A DNA stretch of 64,000 nucleotides from Corynebacterium camporealensis (lineage in GTDB: Bacteria; Actinomycetota; Actinomycetes; Mycobacteriales; Mycobacteriaceae), in NCBI RefSeq assembly GCF_000980815.1, contig NZ_CP011311.1, forward strand, positions 2,132,773 through 2,196,772, in the 5' to 3' direction. A program made the translations under genes and the position numbers. Position 1 is the stretch's first letter. Each line of letters starts with the position of its first letter. A model generated the notes under the pieces. It was given only the letters and a program-made list of their open reading frames with translations, did no database searches and was not told the origin of the DNA. Of this stretch, positions 58,265-64,000 are shown piece after piece.

Positions 58265-59503
58265 ATGAAGGAATTGGCTGATCACCTGCGCCGGCACGCA
58301 AACGAGTACCGAGACGCTGTTCATCAGCATTTCTTTAACACGGTGCTGGAATCGCGGCAGATTTTCTCGCTGCAGATGCGCCACACCCACGTCGAACTTG
58401 CTCCGGCACTGGCGTGGGCGTTCGACCGGGCACAGCGCGATGGCACGCTGACTCCAGAACTCGAGGAACAGCTCACGCAGCTGGGCCGGGATCACCGCCG
58501 TCATGGTTTCCCACCGGAGATTTACACTGACTTCGCCAATTCACTCATTGCGGGCTTCGATGCTTTGGGGCTGACTCCTTATCAGCGCCAGGTGGCCAGC
58601 CATGCGGTCACGGAAATCGCGAACGTCATGGCGAATGCTGCTCGCGAAGCTGATTTGGAGGGCCAAGCACCAGCCTTTAGTGCGCAGGTCCAATCGGTCA
58701 CCCGTCCGAATCGACAGACCAGCATTATTACGCTCAAGGCAGGCGCGGACTTCGACTACGAGCCCGGCCAGCACATGCCGGTGACCTCCCAGTTGCTGCC
58801 GGGTACCTGGCGCATGCTGACCCCAGCGCACCCTTATTCCGCTGATGGTGAGCTGGTCTTCCACCTTGCCCAAGCCGGTGATGCCTCGTCGATGCTGGCT
58901 AAGGCACAGCCTGGTGATTGGTGGATTCTTGGTCCTGCCACGGGCCAGCCCCCGCAGGTCGATAGCCACACCGTCATCATTACTTTCGGCACCGGCTGGG
59001 CCACAGCCCGTGCACTGCTGCTGGAGCATTTGCCCACGCTTGCCGATGCCCCACCCCGCACCTATGCCGTCGCCCCCAGCCCCGGCTGGCACTACGACAC
59101 CATCTTCCAAGCCAATCTGCAGGCGCTGTACCCGAAGTTGGAACTCCACCATCTAGTGCGCGAAATCCGCGACCCGTGGTTGCTGGGTGCGGTAGAACCC
59201 GATCCTTCCTTTACCCCGGAACTCGCGCCAGAGCCTATCGATGCCGTCTTGGAACACGAAAAACAACACAACGACCCCAACAAGCGATTCTTGCTGTTGG
59301 GGCCTGCCGACCGCGTGGAACTCAGCCGCGCCGCACTCATGAACGCCGGCATCAGCGAAGATGCCATCGACGAAGTCAACTGGCAACGCGGCCACGAGTG
59401 GGCAGCATCTGCAGCCCAACTCGACGGCTACGAGGATTGGTACGCCTGGGCCGAAGCCAAGCGCGCCGAATGGAATAGCACCTCGCGGCCAAGCGGTTCT
59501 TAA
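58265..59503 (+). CDS. Globin-ferredoxin reductase fusion (flavohaemoglobin-like)
   Basis: 412 residues. N-terminal globin domain (about 1-140): RQIFSLQMRHTHVELAPALAW, then the proximal His in LGRDHRRHGF (about 79-88) and the following IYTDFANSLIAGF helix. C-terminal FAD/NAD(P) domain (about 145-390): FDYEPGQHMPVTSQ and WRMLTPAHPYS for FAD, FGTGWATARALL for the pyridine nucleotide. This is the layout of flavohaemoglobins (NO dioxygenase) but the FAD motif lacks the usual R-x-Y-S and the C-terminus ends in a Trp-rich helix. Its activity may therefore differ. No ribosome site is seen. Confidence 0.82.
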   Translation: MKELADHLRRHANEYRDAVHQHFFNTVLESRQIFSLQMRHTHVELAPALAWAFDRAQRDGTLTPELEEQLTQLGRDHRRHGFPPEIYTDFANSLIAGFDALGLTPYQRQVASHAVTEIANVMANAAREADLEGQAPAFSAQVQSVTRPNRQTSIITLKAGADFDYEPGQHMPVTSQLLPGTWRMLTPAHPYSADGELVFHLAQAGDASSMLAKAQPGDWWILGPATGQPPQVDSHTVIITFGTGWATARALLLEHLPTLADAPPRTYAVAPSPGWHYDTIFQANLQALYPKLELHHLVREIRDPWLLGAVEPDPSFTPELAPEPIDAVLEHEKQHNDPNKRFLLLGPADRVELSRAALMNAGISEDAIDEVNWQRGHEWAASAAQLDGYEDWYAWAEAKRAEWNSTSRPSGS

Positions 59504-59523
59504 GTACTAGTACTTAAGAACCG
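59494..59523. repeat. 30-bp perfect palindrome over two convergent stop codons
   Basis: CGGTTCTTAAGTACT is followed directly by its reverse complement AGTACTTAAGAACCG. The TAA stop of the globin-reductase gene (59501-59503) and the TAG stop of the nitrilase gene (59509-59507) both lie inside it. A hairpin could form in either transcript, so it may serve as a bidirectional terminator; there is no loop and no T tract. Confidence 0.85.
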
Positions 59524-60316
59524 GTAAAGATTTACGAGTCTTTTCCACTTCTTCTGGGTCGATCTCGGCGTAGATGATGTCGTCTTCGTAGCCTGCTTCG
59601 GCCAGGCGCTCACCCTGCGGATTCACGATAACGGAGTGGCCCACCCCGGTAGGACCGGAAGGTTCGCCGGCCTTCTCGTTGCCGCCGGGACGTGCCTGGC
59701 CTGCGGCAACAATGTAGGAAGTCGAATCCAGTGCGCGTGCGGTCGTCAGCAGGCGCCACTGCTCGCGCTTGCCTGGACCATCGGCCCAGCTGGTGGGGAC
59801 GACGATGACCTGTGCGCCATTGCGTGCCAGTTCCTTGAACTGGTCAGGGAAGCGAATGTCGTAGCAGACTGCCACGCCAACGACGAGGTCACCTGCTTCA
59901 AAGGTGACGATATTCTCGCCGGCCTTCACGGTGTCCGACTCGCTGTAATCGAAAGCGTCGTAAGTATGGATCTTGTCGTAACCGCCCAGCAGGTCCGGGC
60001 CGACAACCAGTGCGGTGTTGTAGACGCGGTTAATGGTCTTATCGTCACGCGCCACGGTATCGGCAGGGCGGAACATGCCTGCCACGACGTAGACGTCGAG
60101 TTCCTGGGCAAGGTCCAAGAGGCCGGAGGCGAAGTCGTCGTCTAGCTCTTGGGCATTGGTATCCAACCGGCCGGTAGCAAAGGCCTGCATGGTGGCCTCA
60201 GGCAAGACGATAAGCTTCGCGCCGTTATCGGCGGCTTCGCGGATTTTGTCTACTGCCAACTGGTAGTTGGCATCCATGTCTTCTGACGTGGTGATTTGTA
60301 CTGCTGCAACCTTCAT
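59507..60316 (-). CDS. Carbon-nitrogen hydrolase (nitrilase superfamily)
   Basis: 269 residues with the Glu-Lys-Cys triad: VLPEATMQAF (Glu about 40), GYDKIHTYDAF (Lys about 115) and VGVAVCYDIRFPDQF (Cys about 151). These are amidases; relatives include omega-amidase and deaminated-glutathione amidase. GGGGAAG precedes ATG 60316. It converges on the globin-reductase gene and is divergent from the EspC-like gene. Confidence 0.88.
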   Translation of the reverse strand: MKVAAVQITTSEDMDANYQLAVDKIREAADNGAKLIVLPEATMQAFATGRLDTNAQELDDDFASGLLDLAQELDVYVVAGMFRPADTVARDDKTINRVYNTALVVGPDLLGGYDKIHTYDAFDYSESDTVKAGENIVTFEAGDLVVGVAVCYDIRFPDQFKELARNGAQVIVVPTSWADGPGKREQWRLLTTARALDSTSYIVAAGQARPGGNEKAGEPSGPTGVGHSVIVNPQGERLAEAGYEDDIIYAEIDPEEVEKTRKSLPVLKY

Positions 60317-60346
60317 GCTTCCCCAAAATAGCCAAGCGGGGAAAAG

Positions 60347-60355
60347 TTATCCACA
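60347..60355 (+). promoter_or_regulatory. Perfect DnaA-box sequence in a divergent promoter region
   Basis: TTATCCACA matches the DnaA box, and overlaps the 14-bp palindrome CAGTTTTAAAACTG (60354-60367). It stands alone, so it is not an origin; it could bind DnaA or be chance. Confidence 0.4.
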
Positions 60356-60407
60356 GTTTTAAAACTGACCCTAGCTTTTCTGTTACCTCGGCCAGCAGGC
60401 TAGAAGT

Positions 60408-60692
60408 ATGACTTTGCACAAGCATTCATTCCTGGAAAAAGCCTCCCACCTGGCCCAACACGCACTCGACCTGACCAACTATTCCCCGCCTCAACCGCAC
60501 GCAGAAATTGCGCATGCCAGCCATAGCGCTGCAGCCCTTGCGCGCCTGCAGGCCACCTGGCAGCAACGCCTTGACGATTCCACGCACAACTGCCACACCC
60601 AACTCAACGACTTAGCCGCCTTCTGTCACCACGTCGATGGCATCGACGACGAACTCTCCTCAGCGTTTCGCGCGGGAGGCGGACTGCGATGA
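60408..60692 (+). CDS. Small helical protein resembling T7SS target proteins (EspC type)
   Basis: 94 residues, all predicted helical, with Trp50 in LQATWQQRLDD and a C-terminal segment HHVDGIDDELSSAFRAGG. The pattern of two amphipathic helices with a late D-x-x-L-x-x-A-F/Y stretch resembles EspC/type VII secretion targets. There is no signal peptide. It overlaps the hydrolase gene by four bases (ATGA), so the two are made together. Assignment is by pattern only; no WXG motif is present and confidence is moderate. Confidence 0.6.
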   Translation: MTLHKHSFLEKASHLAQHALDLTNYSPPQPHAEIAHASHSAAALARLQATWQQRLDDSTHNCHTQLNDLAAFCHHVDGIDDELSSAFRAGGGLR

Positions 60693-61888
60693 AACTCAGC
60701 CTTGCGTTAGAAATAGCCGGAAACCAACTTCAGGACTATGACGATACGCTGCAGGTTTACCAGACTGCGCGAACCCAAGATTGGGATAGCCTAAGCATGG
60801 CTGGCCCCGCGGCGGAATCTGCCCGAGAAAATCTGCACCGATATATCGCTGAATTACAAGAGCCAAGTAGGCAGGCTGACCATGCCGCGGCGATCCTTTA
60901 TGCCTACGCGGCGTTGCAGCGCCAGCAAGAAAAACTCTTAGAACGCGTCACCCGTTTCTTTGGCGATATCGACCACTTACCCTTGGCTGGTCATGCCCAG
61001 GCTTTCCTGCTGGATAAAATCCGCGGTTTGGGCGAAGCGCTGGACTTCGCGTGCGCGGCAGAGCTATCTGCCATGTGCAATCCGGAGCTCAATCGCCCGC
61101 CGCAAAGGCTAGGCGATGTCCCCGAGCTCTCCCTTCCTGCCTTGCACGAACTCAACTACGCCATGGCAGATACGGAAGTGCAAGAGCTTCTCGATGCCCA
61201 CCCGGATACCCTTCTGCTCGAAGTCAGCGAGGGACGCATGGTCGCCCTCGTTGCACCCGAGGGGCTATCCACTGAACCAGCACAGATCACCACCTTTGTT
61301 CCCGGTGTGAACTCTTCTGATGCCTCTGGTTGGTCAGGCCAGCTTGAACGCGGCCGCGCCCTTGCACAGAACACCGGTGGTGCCACCGCCGTCTGGTTGG
61401 GTTACCAAGCACCGAAGCACGCACTTCCTGCCGTTAATTCCCAGCCTGCCCAAGCTGCCGCACAAGAGCTCACCCGCTTTCAGAAGTCCTTGCGCCAGCG
61501 CTTCCCCACCGCACAATCCACGCTTATTGGCTACTCCTACGGCAGTGTGGTCGCCGGCTATGCCGCGGCCACTTCAGGAGAAGCGGCCGGGGGTAAGAGG
61601 AAAAATCATCACCAACTTGCCGATGACCTGGTCTACGTCGGCAGTCCCGGCATCCCGGCCGAAGGGGCCAACCCACCAGGAATTCGTACGTGGGCGGCGA
61701 CCAATGCCCACGACCCTATTGGTCTTGCCACCGGTCCTTTTGGCGGTATCCACGGAATCGACCCCTCGCATCCGCTCTCTGGCATTCCGGAGCTACCCGG
61801 CGCGAATGAACTTCCCGGCGACCACAGTTCCTACTGGGATGACCCCGCTTTCCTCGAAGGACTACGCAAGATCAGTAAGCCAAATTAG
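60689..61888 (+). CDS. DUF1023-type alpha/beta hydrolase with WXG-like N-terminal domain
   Basis: 399 residues. The N-terminal 130 residues are helical with WDSLSMAGPAAESARENL (about 32-49), the WXG100-like pattern seen in DUF1023 hydrolases. The catalytic half (about 195-399) carries the nucleophile in TLIGYSYGSVVAGY (G-x-S-x-G, about 276-289), a likely acid in AHDPIGLATG and the His in PGDHSSYWD near the C-terminus, so all three residues are present. Its substrate is unknown; lipids or cell-wall esters are possible. Coupled to the EspC-like gene. Its stop overlaps the convergent regulator stop in TTAG. Confidence 0.8.
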   Translation: MKLSLALEIAGNQLQDYDDTLQVYQTARTQDWDSLSMAGPAAESARENLHRYIAELQEPSRQADHAAAILYAYAALQRQQEKLLERVTRFFGDIDHLPLAGHAQAFLLDKIRGLGEALDFACAAELSAMCNPELNRPPQRLGDVPELSLPALHELNYAMADTEVQELLDAHPDTLLLEVSEGRMVALVAPEGLSTEPAQITTFVPGVNSSDASGWSGQLERGRALAQNTGGATAVWLGYQAPKHALPAVNSQPAQAAAQELTRFQKSLRQRFPTAQSTLIGYSYGSVVAGYAAATSGEAAGGKRKNHHQLADDLVYVGSPGIPAEGANPPGIRTWAATNAHDPIGLATGPFGGIHGIDPSHPLSGIPELPGANELPGDHSSYWDDPAFLEGLRKISKPN

Positions 61889-62130
61889 CCATCGTCTCGC
61901 AGCGCCTCGGGGACATACTGAACAGCAACCAGGTCTAGCCCTAGCAGGGATAAGACGGAGGCTGCCTTATCCAAACGCACTGAAGTCTTGCCCTGCTCAA
62001 ACTCACGAATAAAACGCTCAGAGACCTGAGCCATTTCAGCAACTTCCGCCTGAGTTAGGCGCATTGCTTTCCGTCGGTCACGTGCCTGCGCTCCAATGTG
62101 CAAGTAGTTGGATGCTCCGCGCCTACCCAT
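61885..62130 (-). CDS. HipB-like XRE-family repressor without HipA
   Basis: An 81-residue helix-turn-helix protein: RLTQAEVAEMAQVSERFIRE then FEQGKTSVRLDKAASVLSLL, a pattern of the HipB/y4mF group that normally pairs with the HipA kinase. No hipA lies on either side. ATG 62130 (MGRRGASNYL) has GGAGG upstream; a TTG start three bases earlier is less likely. Two inverted repeats with the same consensus lie just upstream and suggest autoregulation. The C-terminus is short (LVAVQYVPEALRDDG). An antitoxin origin or a stand-alone regulator are both possible. Confidence 0.82.
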   Translation of the reverse strand: MGRRGASNYLHIGAQARDRRKAMRLTQAEVAEMAQVSERFIREFEQGKTSVRLDKAASVLSLLGLDLVAVQYVPEALRDDG

Positions 62131-62143
62131 CAACTACCTCCTC

Positions 62144-62169
62144 AAAACCGGCATACTTCTGCCGATTTT
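62144..62169 (-). promoter_or_regulatory. Operator 1 of the HipB-like gene
   Basis: AAAACCGGCA - 6 bp - TGCCGATTTT, one mismatch between arms, 14 bp upstream of the start codon and next to the ribosome site. Shares half-sites and spacing with operator 2. Confidence 0.65.
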
Positions 62170-62205
62170 AAGCAAAAATGCCCTCCTTCCGCGCTTAAAA
62201 GCGCT

Positions 62206-62229
62206 AAACCAGCAATATTTTGCCGGTTT
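62206..62229 (-). promoter_or_regulatory. Operator 2 of the HipB-like gene
   Basis: AAACCAGCA - 6 bp - TGCCGGTTT, one mismatch between arms, 62 bp from operator 1 centre to centre. The common pattern is AAACCRGCA-N6-TGCCGRTTT. It could bind the HipB-like repressor cooperatively with operator 1. Confidence 0.65.
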
Positions 62230-62282
62230 TCGACCACAAAAAGAGCACACGGGATGCGTGTACTCTCTATATGGGTTGGATC

Positions 62283-63143
62283 TTAGTTCTTGTTGTAGGG
62301 TACGAATTCCTTCATGCGGTCCATGTAGCTGCGCAGTTTGCGAGCGGGTACTGCCTTGGGCCAGTCGTGCGCGCGGAACCAGGCGTCAGTGCCGCCATCG
62401 AGGGTGACCACGGAGCCGCAGAGGAAGTCAGCGGAATCCTGGAGCATGAAGTAAATCCAGGCGCCGACGTCTTTTGGATCGCCGTAGCCGCCGGTAGGAA
62501 CCGGGAAGTTCTCGACTGCCGCGGCTTCCTTTTCGCTGGAGAGCTGCTTTTCCAACAGCGGGGTCAGTATGGCGCCCGGCGCAATAACGTTGAGGCGGAT
62601 ACCTTCGCCGGCCCACTCGCGCTTCACAGCGTTATCGCGTGCCCAGCGGGTGGCGGCAATCTTAGATGCGCCATAAGCCATGGTGGTGGCGCGGTCGCCA
62701 AAGACACCAACCGCCTTAACGGCGACATCGGTCTTGCCCTTCAACAGTGCGTTGACGGCAAAGCCCGGGACCAGCGGCATGGTGGTCGTGGAGTTCGAGC
62801 CGACCAGAACGGCCTTGGCGTTGCCGTTCTTAGCTAGCGCAGGACGCAGCTCTTCGAGCATCTTGACTGCGCCGTAGTAGTTGACCTGCAGGATGAGCTC
62901 GACGTTTTCCTTGCCCGGGATTGGACCCACGCCGGCGGCAATGACGGCGCCGTCCAAGTTGCCATCGGCAAGCTCTAGCACCTCGCGTGCGGCACGCTGG
63001 CGGCTGACATCCTTGGACAGGTCAGCAATAACGTCACCTTCCTTAAGGTCAACGCCGATAACAGTGTGGCCTTCTTCGCGCAGCTTCGCTGCGGCGGCGC
63101 CACCCATACCGGATGCTGCGCCAGTAACTACATAAGTCCCCAT
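62283..63143 (-). CDS. Short-chain dehydrogenase/reductase
   Basis: A 286-residue classical SDR with NAD(P)-binding TGAASGMGGAAAAKL (about 7-21), VIAAGVG in place of NNAG, Ser region VGSNSTTTMP and catalytic YGASKIAATRWARD (Tyr/Lys). The sequence resembles the 3-alpha-hydroxysteroid dehydrogenase-like group; the substrate is unknown. ATG 63143 has AAAGGAG upstream, so the longer frame is rejected. Downstream of hspR in the same direction but separated by a hairpin. Confidence 0.9.
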   Translation of the reverse strand: MGTYVVTGAASGMGGAAAAKLREEGHTVIGVDLKEGDVIADLSKDVSRQRAAREVLELADGNLDGAVIAAGVGPIPGKENVELILQVNYYGAVKMLEELRPALAKNGNAKAVLVGSNSTTTMPLVPGFAVNALLKGKTDVAVKAVGVFGDRATTMAYGASKIAATRWARDNAVKREWAGEGIRLNVIAPGAILTPLLEKQLSSEKEAAAVENFPVPTGGYGDPKDVGAWIYFMLQDSADFLCGSVVTLDGGTDAWFRAHDWPKAVPARKLRSYMDRMKEFVPYNKN

Positions 63144-63234
63144 ACCTACTCCTTTATAGATATAACTATTACAAAGCGCCCATCCTACGGAAACATGCGT
63201 ATCGGTGCGCTGTGATGTTGCTCTACACAGACAA

Positions 63235-63278
63235 CTCCCCGCTGCCAGGACGCGTGTACGTATCCCAGCAACGGGGAG
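63235..63278 (-). terminator. Probable hspR terminator
   Basis: CTCCCCG pairs with CGGGGAG with a 30-nt loop that can extend the stem through TGC/GCA pairs; minus-strand continuation is TTGTCTGTGT. Located 20 bp after the hspR stop. Confidence 0.5.
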
Positions 63279-63297
63279 AGTGAAAGTGTTTGAGCGG

Positions 63298-63717
63298 TTA
63301 CTTGTCGTTCGCGCGACGGCTGCGTCGGCGATCCCACATGACCACAGCACTCGAACGCGGGACGTGGACGAGTTCGCCACCGCGGTTGCGGCGCATACCA
63401 GATTCTTGGCGCAGTTGGCGTACTTCTTCGGCTAAGGCGTCGCGTTCGGCTTCGAGTCGATCGCGTTCTTCAGTGAGTTCGATAATCGACTTGATGCCAG
63501 CGAGATTGACGCCTTCTTCCTGCGACAGGGTTTGAATCTTCCGGAGCAATTCAATGTCGCGGTCGGAATAACGACGCCCGCCGCCCCGGGTACGAGCCGG
63601 GGAGACTAGCCCCATGCGGTCATAAGTGCGCAGGGTCTGTGCGTGCATGCCGGATAGTTCAGCGGCCACGGAGATGACATAGACCGCTCCTACTTCAGCA
63701 GGATTGTCTTTACTCAT
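63298..63717 (-). CDS. hspR: Heat-shock repressor HspR
   Basis: A 139-residue MerR-type regulator: VYVISVAAELSGMHAQTLRT helix-turn-helix (about 12-31), YDRMGLVSPARTRGGGRRYS wing (about 32-51), a coiled-coil (about 75-105, ELTEERDRLEAERDALAEE) and a basic tail. HspR binds HAIR operators with DnaK as co-repressor; a perfect HAIR lies at clpB in this window. It follows dnaJ by nine bases in the usual dnaK-grpE-dnaJ-hspR order. Confidence 0.95.
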   Translation of the reverse strand: MSKDNPAEVGAVYVISVAAELSGMHAQTLRTYDRMGLVSPARTRGGGRRYSDRDIELLRKIQTLSQEEGVNLAGIKSIIELTEERDRLEAERDALAEEVRQLRQESGMRRNRGGELVHVPRSSAVVMWDRRRSRRANDK

Positions 63718-63726
63718 CTCTCCTCC

Positions 63727-64000
63727 TTAAGGTTGTCCGGCCCAGCCGCTACGCGGGTTGAAACCGGAGTCCTTCTCCGCCTGTGCGTAGCTACGCAGGG
63801 CACTTGACGCCGCGGCATCCAGGTGCTGTGGCACGGTCACCTGCACCGAGACCATCAGATCGCCAGACTTGCCACCACGCTTTGCGATGCCCCGTCCACG
63901 CACCCTGAGAGTCCGTCCATCCGGAGTGCCAGCGGGAATCTTGACGCGCACCGGCGCATCGAGGGTCGGCACCGTGATGGTGTCGCCTAAGGTGAGCTCC
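63727..64000 (-). CDS. dnaJ: DnaJ co-chaperone, C-terminal part only
   Basis: The last 90 residues of Dna[21 protein letters not shown] and [20 protein letters not shown] are the C-terminal substrate-binding and dimerisation domain. The open frame runs through the right edge (64000), and the J domain and zinc region lie outside. Followed by hspR after nine bases. Confidence 0.95.
   Translation of the reverse strand, partial: ELTLGDTITVPTLDAPVRVKIPAGTPDGRTLRVRGRGIAKRGGKSGDLMVSVQVTVPQHLDAAASSALRSYAQAEKDSGFNPRSGWAGQP

Overview
The window is chromosomal DNA of a mycolic-acid actinobacterium, almost certainly a Corynebacterium. The signs are a moderately high GC content, porin micro-genes of the PorA/PorH type between a PPK2 kinase and a solitary groEL, a glnX-glnH-pknG cluster, a pta-ackA pair beside fprA, CIRCE and HAIR heat-shock operators, and an overall order (ppk2, porA/H, groEL2 ... 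def, NAGS, xthA, cls ... glnX-glnH-pknG, ackA-pta, fprA ... purA, fba, pyrE, clpB ... hspR-dnaJ) that matches from memory the ppk2-to-dnaK segment of the C. glutamicum chromosome. The species cannot be named from the sequence alone. No tRNA, rRNA, insertion sequence, prophage or CRISPR array was seen.

Layout. 1-5.4 kb: ppk2 (cut by the left edge), porA/porH-like genes, groEL2 with two CIRCE operators, and an M20 peptidase. 5.8-13.7 kb: a Mrp cation/proton antiporter operon (A with fused B, C, D, E, F, G) and a GT-C mannosyl-type transferase whose 3' end overlaps a convergent GCS2-type ligase. 14.8-19.6 kb: a LytR_C membrane protein and a DUF3263 protein, divergent by only 16 bp from def - GNAT N-acetylglutamate synthase - xthA - cls. 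19.7-24.3 kb: HNH endonuclease, MFS exporter, two-gene ABC transporter, NUDIX hydrolase. 24.4-33.5 kb: the amino-acid sensing chain glnX-glnH-pknG, then the acetate genes pta-ackA and fprA. 33.6-36.7 kb: a PTS EIIBCA gene and its BglG-type antiterminator, with an RNA antiterminator/terminator switch in the leader. 36.7-48.6 kb: purT, purA, two proteins I could not identify, FUSC transporter, fba, GH76, a SpoU methyltransferase, pyrE, a long acidic membrane protein and a rhodanese lacking its catalytic cysteine. 48.7-56 kb: clpB under a HAIR operator, a double TetR-like regulator and two near-identical ESS-type symporters. 56-64 kb: LLM oxidoreductase, AEC permease, a globin-reductase, a nitrilase, an EspC-like/DUF1023 hydrolase pair, an orphan HipB-like repressor with two operators, an SDR, hspR and the 3' end of dnaJ.

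How the genes fit together. Two heat-shock circuits meet here: HrcA (CIRCE at groEL2) and HspR (encoded at the right edge, operator at clpB). The PTS locus is self-regulated by antitermination. GlnX, GlnH and PknG would form a periplasm-to-kinase relay controlling 2-oxoglutarate metabolism. Several genes carry a -10-like hexamer 6-8 bp before the start codon and may be leaderless. The most unusual items are the EspC-like/DUF1023 pair, the orphan HipB-like regulator with paired operators, the Cys-to-Ser rhodanese, the fused double TetR protein, the overlapping divergent promoters at def, and perfect palindromes that contain stop codons of convergent genes.
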